The notes: a model not told the origin generated them from the sequence alone. DNA of 64,000 nucleotides from Ixodes scapularis (GCF_016920785.2 NW_024609880.1:61083292-61147291), one strand, 5' to 3'. Numbered from the stretch's first letter, positions 11,301 to 21,900 are shown. A program made the numbers and translations.

Positions 11301-14300
11301 CAAAGCCTCCGCTGTCAAAGCCTCCGCTGTCAAAGCCTCCGCTGTCAAAGCCTCCGCTGTCGGCGCCTCCTCCGCTATCGGCGGCGCCTCCTCCGCTGTC
11401 GGCGGCGCCTCCGCTGTCGAAGCCTCCGCTGTCGAAGCCTCCGCTGTCGAAGCCTCCGCTGTCGAAGCCTCCGCTGTCGAAGCCTCCGCTGTCGAAGCCT
11501 CCGCTGTCAAAGCCTCCGCTGTCGGCGCCTTCGCTTGCAATTGGCTGAAGCGCGTCCTTCGTCACGCCGCCGGCGCCTCCGCTGAATTCTGTACTCCGGA
11601 TTTTTCCGCTCAGAAAGGGGCATGGCACGAAATTCCATCACAATTTTAGTAGGCAAATAGACGTCGCACCAGCATAAGTTTTCGATTTCTGGGATGTTAA
11701 TATCCCGTAGAATGAGTTATCACTAAGAACAGACGATCTCTGAAACGTCTTTAGAAACCCCCGAAAGGAGGAAGGGGAGTGTAAAATATTGCCCTTAACT
11801 TTTTTATAGACGTTTAAGTCTTGTATTTATCAAATTTATATTTCGCTAATAAATGCTTTGGCGTCAATTACTCGTCTATAACCCATAAAAATGACCCCTC
11901 AGACATTTATAGTCGGTAGCCTCAAAGAACAACCTACGCTTTCATCGCGTTTTGGAACGTAAAAAGTTTATTTGGTGCTAATACTTCTCTACAGGTTCCG
12001 ATGCCACCAAGGGAATCACTATTCCTAGGAACAAGTTCTTGGTTCCTGTGGTCTGCTACTACTACGGCTGGGCCATCGGTCGACCTCCGCCGATGAACTA
12101 CAGGGTGGAGGATGTTCCCCTGGACTACTGCACCTTCGTGGTCCTCGCGTTCGCTGGCATCGACGACCGCACTTGGGAGCTCAAGAGCGTCATTCCTGAG
12201 TACCAGCAAGATGAAAGTTAGTTCAGGGTCATTTAATGGGAATCATTTCTGTCCCCGAAGGAATCCGGAATGCGCGGCATCTTGTTCTTAGAAATGTGAA
12301 ATTTAAAAAAAGAAAATAGCTCCTTTCAAAATGGGAGACTCTTGCAACGAATATTCACAATGGTTGAAAGGTCCACCGATGTCTGACTAGAGAAGAAGCG
12401 TGCATAACAAGCCTAAAGCAGGTTCACCCATATACGTTGAAGTGTAAGGGAGGGCGTTGCTTTCCCTCCTTTCAAACACTACTGGCGCCATCTATCGGCT
12501 ACACTGAAGGTTTTGCAGTGTTTGCAACATCAAATGTATGACAAATAGTCACCTATAACATTGTCAGAATTATTTCGAGCCAAGAATAACAAAATGTTGC
12601 GTAAAAAAAAGTAAAATATATACGCAAGTGTCCCAAATCTGACCAATATTAGGTGTCAGTGTGGAAGTGTGTTAATTTGTTAGAAGTAAGCGCAAAACAC
12701 TCCATCGCACGCGAACTCAAATGTGTGAGCAAGACTTCAGAGATGTCAGGGTTATTTTTTTTTTTTCAAAGCATCATTATTTGTTGTAATTCGTTTTCAG
12801 GTCTATATAGAAATTTCACCGATCTGAAGACTCAGCATCTGTTCCTGAAGACAATGCTTGCCGTCGGTGGCTGGGATCTAGGCGGCAAGGTGTTCTCGGA
12901 TATGGTGAGCAAGCCCGAGAGAAGAACAAAGTTTGTCAACAGCGCACTTGACTGGATGCTTCGCCACGGTTTTGACGGCCTTGAGATCATCTGGAAGTAC
13001 CCGGGCTACGAACCTCGGGGTGGAACGTCGGACGACAAGGAGAACTTCGTACAGCTGCTCAAGGTACGGCCTTTTGACCTCGTTTGCGCGAATTTAAAGT
13101 TGCAGCCTCTTTGCACTCTAGAAATGCCTGCGCGTCTACTCACCCGCAAAACTCTCGAAGAGCCAATCTCTGTGATCTCCGAAGTCAGCTCAGCGAATGA
13201 TGAGGCGGAACATCTGTTTAGAACTCAAAATTAGGTCTTCGCTGTGGCATTACGCAATGCAAGCATGACGCTTTGCATTGCCTAATGCCACAGCGCAGAC
13301 TTAATTTTTAGGTCTAAACGGAAGTTCCGTTTCATCACTCGCTGAGCTGATTTCATAGATTGCAGAGATTGCCTCTGAGTGTTTTGCGGGTAAGTAGACG
13401 CGCAGGCATTTCTTTGAGTCTGCTTTGTGCATTTATTGGCGATAATATAGGATTACGCACTTACGTAACATACTTAAGAAGTAAAATTCACGTGTATTAT
13501 TTGGGTAAGTCGGTCAGCTCATGCGCATTTAACGATATAAGTTGTTGCATACATCAGCACTGAGAAACAGCAATATTTGTCTTAAACAATTCGCAAAACA
13601 ATTTTGTCTGTAAAAAAATAATACTTATGCCACGTACAAGCTATTTCGCTGAAACCCACAGGCAAACCTACTTCGAGAGGAAAAAAGCACGAGGATACTG
13701 AACTATCCACCTGTGGGATGTCATCTCAGTGCTCTTCATCGGACTCATAAATGCCATTTTAATCCGTGGGTTTTTAGCAAGCAAACGCTAGATTAATTGT
13801 GTTCTACACTTCACTGTGTCTCTGTCAAAATGGAAATCACGTATAATATACGATTTTTCGTCAAACCGTCTTTTTTAGGAACTGAAGGCAGCTTTCAACC
13901 CTCATCCGTTGTTCTTGACTGCGGCAGTCCCCCTTGAGGAAAACTACCTGGAAAGCGGCTACAACATTCCACGCATGACTCGGTGATTTCAATTCCTACA
14001 CGCCGATCTTCAGCTAACGCCAATGTTAAAATCTTAAGCGTTTTTTTTTTTAGTTATGTTTCACAATTTACCCTAAAAAAATTATCATACCAATGACCGT
14101 GATATGTGTTGGCGCGCTTCCCTAAAAAATAACGTCGTCGGCTGTCTACTATGACCATGCAGCTTCATCCGTAGTTTAAAGGTGCATCGATATGTTACTC
14201 GAGTTAACTTTTATATTCAGAACAGAAAAATTAAAAATTACTATCCTAATTTAGACTTTTTCGCGTTCACGTGTAAACAGCAGGTTTTCTTACAACAGTT

Positions 14301-17288
14301 GAGAACCTACAGTTCCAAATAGCTTAAGAGACGCAGGTCGTGTCGAGTCCCGTGAGTCTTATTATTATATCGCAGCAAATCAAATTGCGTCATCAGAGCA
14401 TAAGAACATCGAAGAATGAATCACATAATAGGACACGCCCGGCTTTCTTGCGCGTCCAGTGACTTTTTTTTTGCGCTTCCAATGACTTGTTCGAAATGAA
14501 AATAAACATACTTTCCTTTTTTACTCAAAACTTCCCGTCTTATATAGCTCACGTTTTTCAAAAAAGAAAAAAAAACCCACAGATTGACCCGTTGTTGAGT
14601 CACTCGGCGTGGCTCCTCTTTCCAATACGCAAAAAAACGTGACATTAACCGATGTCATAATAAGCGAGGACGTTTTAATTGACGGCTTCCGGGTAAGGCT
14701 ATCGGCAACGGTAGTTAAGTTTTTCTCTGGGTGCACTTTTAAAGACCTCTTTATCTTCCCCGTGTGTTGTTGCTGATTTGCATTGCTTCGAATAGCGCGA
14801 CCTACGTACAATCTCTGACGCCGCACCGTCGAGGTCGCGGAAGTGGTAAACAAATGTTGTCTTGGTACGTGCAGAAACGTCGACTGGTTCAATGTTCTCG
14901 CCTACGACCTGCGGGGCAAGTGGAACCGGTTCACGGATATGCACAGCATCCTCTACAAGAGGGCTGCCGATTCCAAATATTTCCAGGAACTGACCATCGT
15001 ACGTATGTGGTCCGCGCATGCTCTTTACTCGATTATTGCTTTGTTGTTTTTTGTTCTTCAAATACTACCAAAGATTACAGGTTGCTGCGAGAATTGTTAC
15101 GAAAATATCTATGCTCTAACATAAGAAACAAGGAAGTTGCATATGGTAAACTTTACCGAGACTAAGCTCCTTTGAAATCAACAGCATCAAGCCAGAACTT
15201 TCTAAAGAGAGATTCATCAAGGCGAAGAAGGTATGTTTTTAGTGTAACAACGGCTGCCCGTCGTTGACTATCCCTTCCCTTAAAAAAACAGTTCGGTACG
15301 GGTTTTCCCCACCTGCTATTGCAAAATTAATTCGTTGTACCGTTAAAGGTCTATTTAGTATAAACACTAAAATGAAGACGTCAAAACGTATAAGAAATTT
15401 TAGGGAGGGGCTTTATTTCAACATACTCTAAGTAAACTTTGTTTTCACAGTTCGCCAATTGCGTTACTTTTCTTGTTTTTGTCAGCGTGATTTTGTAATC
15501 TCACAGCGAGAGCACCCCGATCTCAAAACCGAAGTTGTGAAGCTCCTTATAATATTTGACGTCCTGCAGCGAATAACTAGAAATAACTATAAGAGTGAAA
15601 TCAGCATAAGTTGTCTAGACCTGAGCCTCTAAAAACTGTAAAAAAAAAGTCTCACTCCACTTCTATGAGCATTCTATCGTCATGTGTTTACACAGGTTTC
15701 ATGCCAGTTGGTTACGTAGTATGAATTATGACTACCACTAGAGCACGTAAAAAGTTGCAAGAGTTACTGGTACAATGACAAGTAAATCCTATCGTAATAC
15801 AATATTTACTCGATTTTTTTTTTTTTTTTCATTTCAGGCAGAAGGAATGAAGCGGCTTGTCAACATGGGCGCACCCAAAGACAAACTCATGCTGGGGATA
15901 GCGTTCTACGGAAGGACGTATGTTCTACGAGACCCCGCCAAGCACGGAGTAAAGGCACGGATAAAGCACCAACAGCCTGCTGAAGCCGGGCCGTACGTTA
16001 GGTCCCACGATCTGATGGGATACTACGAGGTACGGTTCACCTGACCCAAGAGAAGCCCGAACCCTCCACGGGGCTTTAGCTTTTGCGTATAAAACACCAG
16101 TCATTCTTCACTCCTTAGCACCTCCGCCCACCATAACGAGACATGTTACCATTTCTCATCAATTCGTGATACCACAGCGGTGTCGGATATCCCCCCCCCC
16201 CCCCCCATTTTATGTTGGCCGGCAAACTACGGCGCGCAGTTTGTGGTCGAGGCACTGACTGTTCAGCTTGTGCACGACCCATGAGCGAATTTTACGATTG
16301 GCCTCTTTTGTGAAAGTATTTTGATATGTATGGGCTTCGTGAATTGTAACGGCGTTTATCGGTTTAGTTGCAGCAATGCATTGCACGTTACAGTCACCCC
16401 GCCACCTCGCTTATCAGCCGTACTGTACCGGCCAAACCAGACGTCTAAACTACCCTATCACGTATCTGTGTGTCTTTTAGAGATGAGCATGTTTCTTAAT
16501 TCGAATGGTGCAAAACAAGGAATATCATGGGGAGCATGAACTTGAAGTGATTCCGGGCACACCTGCAATCCCTCCTCAACCGCTCACCAGGGACATATCC
16601 AGGTGGGGGGGGGGGGGGGGGGGGGGGGGGGCTTATAGGGCTTTAGCCTCTCCTCCCCCCCCCCCCCGCCCCCAAAATCCAGCTGACTCGATATTATGAA
16701 CATGCCTTTTCAGCTTCCTCTCCCCTCCGCACTCAAAATCATGAACATCCCAGCCATCTTCGCCTCCCCCCCCCCCCCCCCCCAAAAAAAAAAAAAAAAC
16801 ATTTTCTGAATACGCCATTGCCCCTCACCCCTATCCTTCCCCGCTTAAACTCATGCGAGAAGAAACATGTGTTCTCAACTGAGCGAGGCAAACGAGAAAT
16901 ATAGCGCGAAGGAAGTGCATTCAGGTGATGAAGAAATGAAGAGGGAGCAAGATAATCGAAATACAGGCAAGCTCAGCGTAAACAACAATAAAATAAGTGC
17001 ATACGTTACACAATCACGACCCCGCTTTGCGCAGGGTTCTGGCGATTTGTGGAACAGTTTTTGTGCGGTGCCTTCTACAGCGGAAAAAATTATAGCGATT
17101 TTTTTTGTCACCTTCGTGTATGCGCAGATCTGTCCAAACATTAAATCTGGATTATGGACTCGGAAATTCGATCAAGAAGCCAAATGCCCCTATGCCTACC
17201 ACGGGGACCAATGGGTCGGGTACGAGGACGAAGAGAGCGTCGCCAATAAGGTAAGTAAAGAGCTCCCAGATTGGCCTTGTGCATACTC

Positions 17289-17322
<34 letters not shown>

Positions 17323-18902
17323 CATATATAACTCTTTTGCGTTCTGTTACTACGGCATCCAAGTCTCTAAAACTTCATTCCGCTCGGTTGTATCGAATAG
17401 CGTTCACTGTGTCGCACAACATAAATTCGTGCATTTGTCAATTACTACTCTGGCAGTGGTCGAAAATAACTTTCAAATGAAACTATTTTTTTTTCTATCC
17501 CGCTCACGTCACGCATACGAAATGAAGACGAGTGACCATATTGACTTAAATGGGATTGCTCCAGAAACCACTATTTAAAGAAAATGACTCACAACGTCCA
17601 AGTGCAAGTTAAAACGTCTACGGGGCAAGCTGAACAGAGTCGTATTTCTCACATGCTTTGTTTTAAACAAACCTGGCCTCACAGTTCCTTGCAGAAGTCC
17701 GAACTGTAATTTGTAAATAAATAATTAAGATTAAGCTAATGTTTTTTAATGGTGCTGAGTAAAGGGCACTACATCAGAAAGTCTGCAGTTTTCATTGTTA
17801 AGCTGATTTTGAGGCTCCTGCATGTTGCCGCTTGAAACTAAAACATTGTATGTCGGAACATTTTTCTTTAGCCAATTTGAAACTACATTTTTGAAGTCTC
17901 GAAGTTTTTAAATAAAATTAATGTTTGCGCTGCGCCATCTGAGCCTATGTGTCCCGATACTCACGAAGTTTCGAGCTTTATCTTGAATATACAAGTGTCA
18001 ACAATAAAATAAAAAAAAAAAAACATTATTGAAAAGGACAGACAGCACGGTTCTTTTAACTAGTTGTCTGTCCGTGTCCGTTTTTTTAATGTTCTTATTG
18101 ATTCCTGTATTTTTACCAACCCGCTCTTGTTTTTTTGTCTCAAAGTCTCGAAAGAACTGACTTTGAAACTGTCAAGACCTAATCCGCTTGCTTGCCTTTC
18201 AGAAATCTTAGGAAGTGGTTGCAGGAAAACAGGGGATTATAAAAAAAAAATATTGTCAATAAAATACATCCAAAACAGAAAATTGCATGACAAAACCATG
18301 TAGGTTCTCTACATTCAAAGAAAAAGTTGTTGTCGCTGTTTTTATTTCTGGTATAAGCAGGTTCTATGTCCGCGCCTAGTACCGGAATTCCCTTAAATTT
18401 TAATATTTCAGTCTATTTTTTTTTTTTTTGCGAGCCAGTTCAATTTTAAGATTCTTATAATAAAAAAGGGAAATTTCGTAGGAATTAAATGAAATATTAA
18501 TTTAGATCATTTAACGAACTAAAATTTATTTCAGGATTTACGTGAATGCGACTGTAGTGCATCGAATCGAGCAGGGACGTATCACACGCACCCTGTCTTC
18601 ATACCTCAGTCCTCTTCTACCTATATATAGCCCATCAAAATAGTAAGTTCTCGATCTAATTCGCTACAGTCGCATCCATGTAAACTCAGCCTATGACCAT
18701 CGTAAGGGCAGTGAACTGAATACACTTTACTGATCCGCAGATGGACTTCATAATCGGACAGGGGTACCGTGGCGTCATGGTCTTCAACAACGATCTTGAT
18801 GACTTCCGAGGAGTCTGCGGACCCAAAAACCCCCTCATGAAAGTTATATTTAACAAAGTGGGCGAAAAGGAGCTGCGGGCACTCAACATTAATCCCACTT
18901 GA
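8313..18902 (+). CDS. Gene 2: secreted GH18 chitinase-like pseudoenzyme, complete eight-exon gene
   Basis: Joined exons: 8313-8394, 11995-12216, 12801-13063, 13879-13982, 14875-14998, 15838-16029, 17128-17250 and 18741-18902. They sum to 1272 nt (423 residues plus stop), all junctions are in phase, and all introns are GT-AG. The protein has a signal peptide (about 1-24, hydrophobic LVLLLACVV core), the VVCYYYGW start of the barrel, a KTMLAVGGW motif (residues 118-126), the degenerate catalytic motif (160-167), AYDLRGKW (233-240) and GIAFYGRTYVL. In GH18 enzymes the catalytic motif is DGxDxDxE; here it is D160 G L E163 I I165 W K167, so the proton-donor Glu is Lys and the neighbouring Asp is Ile. 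The late-barrel Trp of MxW is Phe385. These changes predict no hydrolase activity; sugar binding or signalling, as in chitinase-like lectins, is an inference. It has no CBM14 tail, unlike gene 1. It is a tandem paralogue of gene 3. Confidence 0.92.
10840..11760. mobile_element. Foldback element with minisatellite core
   Basis: Inverted arms of about 150 bp flank a GC-rich minisatellite. On the left GTTTCTGAGATCGTCTGTTC and on the right GAACAGACGATCTCTGAAAC pair, as do ATAACTTAT/GAGTTAT, GACGTCTATTT/AAATAGACGTC and GAGCGGGAAAA/TTTTTCCGCTC further in. The left edge is TTAA followed by AGGTGCACCAAAGAGG. The right edge is less sharp (CTTTAGAAACCCC). The organisation, terminal inverted repeats around a tandem array, resembles FB-type elements. 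It lies wholly within intron 1 of gene 2. Confidence 0.75.
11020..11540. repeat. GC-rich minisatellite (15-, 18- and 21-bp units)
   Basis: Units are built on GCCTCCGCTGTC. The array has an early 18-bp block, a 21-bp block (GCTATCGGCGGCGCCTCCTCC, five copies near 11160-11270), a 15-bp block ending in AAA (near 11280-11360), then a 15-bp block ending in GAA (near 11415-11510). All unit lengths are multiples of three, so several frames on both strands stay open over 160-240 codons. These Ala/Ser/Val- or Gly/Asp-rich ORFs are not genes. Confidence 0.9.
11995..12216 (+). CDS. Gene 2 exon 2: first GH18 strands
   Basis: Encodes residues 28-101. It contains VVCYYYGW, with the first disulfide Cys, then DYCTFVVLAFAGID, the usual second Cys and beta-2 strand of GH18 group chitinases. 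The acceptor is CTACAG. The donor here is AAA|GTTAGT, whereas gene 3 has the stronger AAA|GTAAGT at the same position. 222 nt, phases 1 to 1, identical in length to gene 3 exon 2 with about six amino-acid differences. Confidence 0.9.
12217..12800 (+). other. Gene 2 intron 2
   Basis: 584 bp from donor GTTAGT to acceptor TTCGTTTTCAG. No repeat or gene is recognised in it. An ORF that spans the intron end and exon 3 is a shadow of the real exon. Confidence 0.8.
12801..13063 (+). CDS. Gene 2 exon 3: substrate and catalytic motif exon (degenerate)
   Basis: Encodes residues 102-189. It has KTMLAVGGWDLGG, the conserved GH18 second motif, and then FDGLEIIWKYPGYEPRGG in place of the active FDGxDxDWEYP. 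The lysine codon AAG at 12995-12997 sits where the catalytic Glu codon GAG is expected, one transition away. The exon continues through DDKENFVQLLK, which is normal for the family. The exon is 263 nt, as in gene 3, and only a few residues differ. Confidence 0.93.
13064..13878 (+). other. Gene 2 intron 3
   Basis: 815 bp from GTACGG to TTTTTTAG. It contains a foldback element at 13121-13412. The rest is unremarkable. Confidence 0.8.
13121..13412. mobile_element. 292-bp foldback MITE in intron 3
   Basis: The left end GAAATGCCTGCGCGTCTACT and the right end AGTAGACGCGCAGGCATTTC are exact inverted copies apart from nearby small differences. Pairing continues inward through the GTGATCTCCGAAGTCAGCTCAG-type segment and the GGCATTACGCAATGCAAGC / GCTTTGCATTGCCTAATGCC centre near 13266. 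No coding capacity. A clear TSD is not visible. Confidence 0.8.
13879..13982 (+). CDS. Gene 2 exon 4
   Basis: Encodes residues 190-223 plus two bases: ELKAAFNP...FLTAAVP...YNIPRMTR, the GH18 segment that follows the catalytic strand (typical LTAAVSA/VPA region). The acceptor is TTTTTTAG and the donor CG|GTGATT. 104 nt and phase identical to gene 3 exon 4 (61358-61461), with about five substitutions. Confidence 0.88.
13983..14874 (+). other. Gene 2 intron 4
   Basis: 892 bp from GTGATT to ACGTGCAG. It contains the dispersed repeat (14318-14425) shared with the intron of gene 1. Nothing else is recognised. Confidence 0.8.
14318..14425 (+). repeat. Dispersed repeat shared with gene 1 intron
   Basis: Copy of the repeat at 95-235; both begin AGCTTAAGA[A/G]ACGCAGG and keep similar order over about 110 bp. 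The family is unknown. Confidence 0.5.
14875..14998 (+). CDS. Gene 2 exon 5: MxYD-motif exon
   Basis: Encodes residues 224-265. VDWFNVLAYDLRGKW corresponds to the GH18 third motif (usually VMAYDL or VMSYDL). The Met is Leu232, while Tyr234 and Asp235, which contact the sugar in active enzymes, are kept. The exon then has SILYKR, aligning with the usual HSPLY segment. 124 nt, ends in phase 0 at ATC|GTACGT. Confidence 0.88.
14999..15837 (+). other. Gene 2 intron 5
   Basis: 839 bp with a polypyrimidine run before the acceptor TTTCAG. No gene or repeat family was recognised. Confidence 0.8.
15838..16029 (+). CDS. Gene 2 exon 6
   Basis: Encodes residues 266-329: AEGMKRLVNMGAPKDKLMLGIAFYGRTYVL, the conserved GxPFYGRT-type segment of GH18 proteins (with GIAFYGRT here), followed by the insertion-domain part ending DLMGYYE. 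192 nt, phase 0 at both ends. Acceptor TTTCAG, donor GAG|GTACGG. Confidence 0.9.
16030..17127 (+). other. Gene 2 intron 6
   Basis: 1098 bp. It contains a block of long C and G homopolymers (16191-16206 and 16599-16798), probably one or more degraded G-tract MITEs. The acceptor is GTATGCGCAG. Confidence 0.75.
16595..16800. repeat. Poly-G / poly-C tract element
   Basis: A run of about 28 G preceded by ATATCCAGGTG, then C-rich tracts and an A run. Similar G-tract blocks occur at 23675-23800, 25693-25880, 47624-47716, 50140-50240 and 52036-52206. ORFs through these tracts (poly-Gly or poly-Pro) are artefacts. Confidence 0.6.
17128..17250 (+). CDS. Gene 2 exon 7
   Basis: Encodes residues 330-370: ICPNIKSGLWTRKFDQEAKCPYAYHGDQWVGYEDEESVANK. 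This is the GH18 insertion-domain end and the WVGYED(E/P)ESV motif that closes the substrate cleft, with the two cysteines expected in chitinases. 123 nt, phase 0 at both ends. Donor AAG|GTAAGT. Confidence 0.9.
17251..18740 (+). other. Gene 2 intron 7
   Basis: 1490 bp with an A run and a (TA)n tract just after the donor, and an acceptor TGATCCGCAG. No element recognised. Confidence 0.8.
18741..18902 (+). CDS. Gene 2 exon 8: last barrel strand and short C-terminus
   Basis: Encodes residues 371-423: MDFIIGQGYRGVMVFNNDLDDFRGVCG, aligning with MDYIRGQGYGGAMIWAIDMDDFQGVCG of gene 1. The Trp of MxW, which floors the active site in GH18 enzymes, is Phe385, and the next residues NND replace AID. The protein then ends after a short charged tail without a linker or CBM14 domain. 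Stop TGA at 18900-18902. Confidence 0.9.
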   Translation: MDFIIGQGYRGVMVFNNDLDDFRGVCGPKNPLMKVIFNKVGEKELRALNINPT

Positions 18903-18918
18903 AGCCAAAGATGTGCGT

Positions 18919-18924
18919 AATAAA
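18919..18924 (+). terminator. Poly(A) signal of gene 2
   Basis: AATAAA begins 17 bp after the stop codon, implying a very short 3' UTR. No nearer or stronger signal is seen. Confidence 0.65.
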
Positions 18925-21900
18925 CAAAGAAAACTTAATAGAAACTGTTGTCTTGTGAAACGTTTGCCTAGTTGAACTACTCTTAACGTAAACAAAATCT
19001 TTAAATTTTCTCCAAAATAAGAGATCCAAAGGGCGTGATTTTATAATTCACTATTACAGTTTTCTGTATGTGTACGGCACTGAGCAATTAATAAAAAAAA
19101 AAGTATGCATCACTTCTCGCAAATTATCTAAAAAGAAGTGGACAGGAAGTTGCGCACCTTGAAAAAATGTCAGATCGAACACATGAAACACGGACAATAC
19201 GCAAATGTTTGTCACTGAGTATGATACTGGCAAAATTTTTTTAGCACATTTGTTGTTCAAGATTGTCTATTTGAAGGCCTGCTTATTTGGACGGGGTTCA
19301 GCGGGTTTTTATCTGTGCGTGTAATTACTTGAGCAAAAAGCCACCCTTTGATTCGTCTTATCGGGAGAAGACATATTTTATGAACTTAGTTATAAACCAT
19401 ATTTATTTATGTACTGCTTTACAATTATTTCCACTAAATAATGGACCTGCCAATAATAAGATCAATTGGCTGATTTTGAATGTGATAATGATACCATGTG
19501 CACTAAATATATGTGCATCCTCCATGTTTTAATCGTGCTCTTAAGATGCGACAGTTACTGTTGTCATAAATCATTCTTGTTTTGTTCATATTGCTGTCTT
19601 GTGATTGCGCCCATGTTTTTTATTTTTTATTTTTTTTTATTCAAGTATTACCTTGCAGAGCCCGATGTTGTTATAGCAGGGGGCTACAAAGTCGAAAAAA
19701 GCATGTCTTCGTCGGGAGAGCACGCTTTCACTTCCGAGAACCGGTTCCCGTCTCTAATGGTTTCAACAAAAAAAAAATGGCATACACGTTCGTCTTTGCT
19801 CGCTACTCCCTCAGTTTAAAAGCGGTGTCGTTCGGTCTAGAAATATATTACTTTTTTTAGAAGTTGGTATGGCTTTTAATTGCAATTTTAGTTTTATTAT
19901 TGAAAAAAACGTCTAGTCGCAACATCCTTCGGAGAGCGGAAAGTAATCCACAATTAAGTTCATTTATCGTGCTAGTACAGCTGGTTTTCCACGCAAACCT
20001 TCCAAGTACAAACTTAGCAGGCCTATTTTTAATCTTGTTTTATAGTTTGTCAATCAAGATTATTTCAAAAGAATTCCAGTCAAAGCATGAATATTTTAAA
20101 ATTGGCCAGACACTTGTTATGTACGCTGTTTCTTTTAAGCTGGTGTATGAACATTTCATCTTTCGTTGAAAAACGTTGAGTGTTTACAATCACATTGTTT
20201 ATATGAGCATTCCATAAAAAGTCATTCCGATTTGTAATTAAGAAACGTCAGTTTCTGGCTCCCAAGTTACACTTACTTGTGCGCCCACCACTGGCACGCT
20301 GTCGTTACTGATTGATTAGTCGGGATAGTGACAAGCTTGCGAAACGATACTGTGCCTCCAAGCGCCTATTCTCCCATTTAATTTTGCAGTAAAATCAAAC
20401 ATGATAACAGCATTTCGGCCTTCTTATCTTGATTCAAGATACAAAAACCTTCTACACAACTCGCAGTGAATCACAGCTTGAAAATGGTTGAATAATTTGT
20501 GGTTGATATATCGCAACTCGTATAAAACGAGAAAATTTACATCAGAACAACTAAGTTTCGTACAGTTGCAAATTCAAACTTAGACCTGGGATGCCTCGCT
20601 CAGCTTTCAAACGAACCGTTCCAATCCATTATTTTCTCTTTTTTTTTTTTTTTTTTTTTACCTGAAAGCAAACTTTTGCTTGAAAGGGACCCTGACTCGA
20701 TTCAGTACCAGATAATATAAAATCAGACTCTCAATATCAATAAATAAGGTTACCAGCATGTCCAATTTTTCTCAGTAATGTCATTGCTCAGAAGGTATTT
20801 TGACGACACAAGGGATGTATATCCTAGTAAAGAATAAACGTTCCCGCTGTAATTATTGGCGGCAGTCAATAAAACCACTCGCTCCACTGTGGTTCCGAGC
20901 AGCCATTCGTTCGTTTCCCCGCAAAGCACGTTGTAGAATGGCGCAAGGGAAGCCGGTTTCTGTATCATAGTGTTTGTTTTCGTGTTTGCGCTGTTCGTGT
21001 GTGGCGGCAGAAGTCATGTGTGGCGGCAGTGGCTGGAAGATATGTTCCATGGGTTAGAGGAATCTCTTTTCGACCAACATGAATGCGGTCAAAGCCACGA
21101 TTTGCGGAAAGTGTTGTGTGCCGCTAGCTACGCTGTGGTGCGCTGGAAAACAAGAAAAGGGTTCGAATAACTTGAGCAAAGAAGTAACTATGTCATACCC
21201 AGTTATACAACGTCGGCGGAAGAAAAAAAATAGATTGGCCGGTTGTTGCGCCGAGTGGCTCTGACGAATCCACGGAGCGACATTGATGAAGTACGGCACT
21301 CGGTGTTCCGAAGTCGTCCAGTGGTCAGTGCATTATTTGCGGTTATCCTTCTTTGTTTAGAGCTCATACGTTTGGCATCGACGAAAGGACTGTAAAATGC
21401 ACATTCGCTATTGGAATTCGCTGCGAGCTCGATCCCACAATTCGGGGTTCATTTTATTTGAAATAAATAGCAGGATCACGGTTCTTCACCAAGGAAGGGG
21501 CTGAACAGTCTGAGGTCGTTAAAAGAATATGCTCCTTAGTAGTGATGTGTAGATTCAAAATTGGTTAAGTACGAAAATTCAGAAGACAAAGCTAGAACTA
21601 TAACAGGTAGGCTCTTTGGGCTCGGCTACAAGCCGACTGTCGACTAAAATATATTCGGCTGTGACAGAAAACAAACTTACCTAACACCACACAGGCTGCT
21701 CTGTCTGATTTTCTTCAATGCTAGTATTCCAAACTGCAAATATACGTGCGTGCTTGCTTCTGTTTCGTCATTTTTCAAGCCTGTTCAGTACTTCCCTGGG
21801 CTACCAATCGCTCTCAGGGATGGGACAACAGGGCACTGCAGGCGACAGTTCGATTGGTCACCGTACCATAGGGGTTACTTTTCAGACCAGCATTCTAACG

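Larger units (their letters stand above)
8395..11994 (+). other. Gene 2 intron 1
   Basis: A 3.6-kb intron with donor GTAAGG and acceptor TTCTCTACAG. It contains a foldback element with a GC-rich minisatellite core (10840-11760). Elsewhere it is AT-rich with short simple repeats; a small inverted pair CATCTCGGCAG / CTGCCGAGATG sits near 9400-9451. No other exon was identified. Confidence 0.8.

Noticed and set aside
10915..11649. ORFs of 160-240 codons rich in Ala/Ser/Val or Gly/Asp on both strands
   Set aside because: They are produced by a minisatellite whose unit lengths are multiples of three. They lie inside a foldback element in an intron and are open in several frames at once.
12653..13234. 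193-codon ORF starting upstream of gene 2 exon 3
   Set aside because: It reads through intron 2, exon 3 and part of intron 3. The conserved part is bounded exactly by AG and GT sites.
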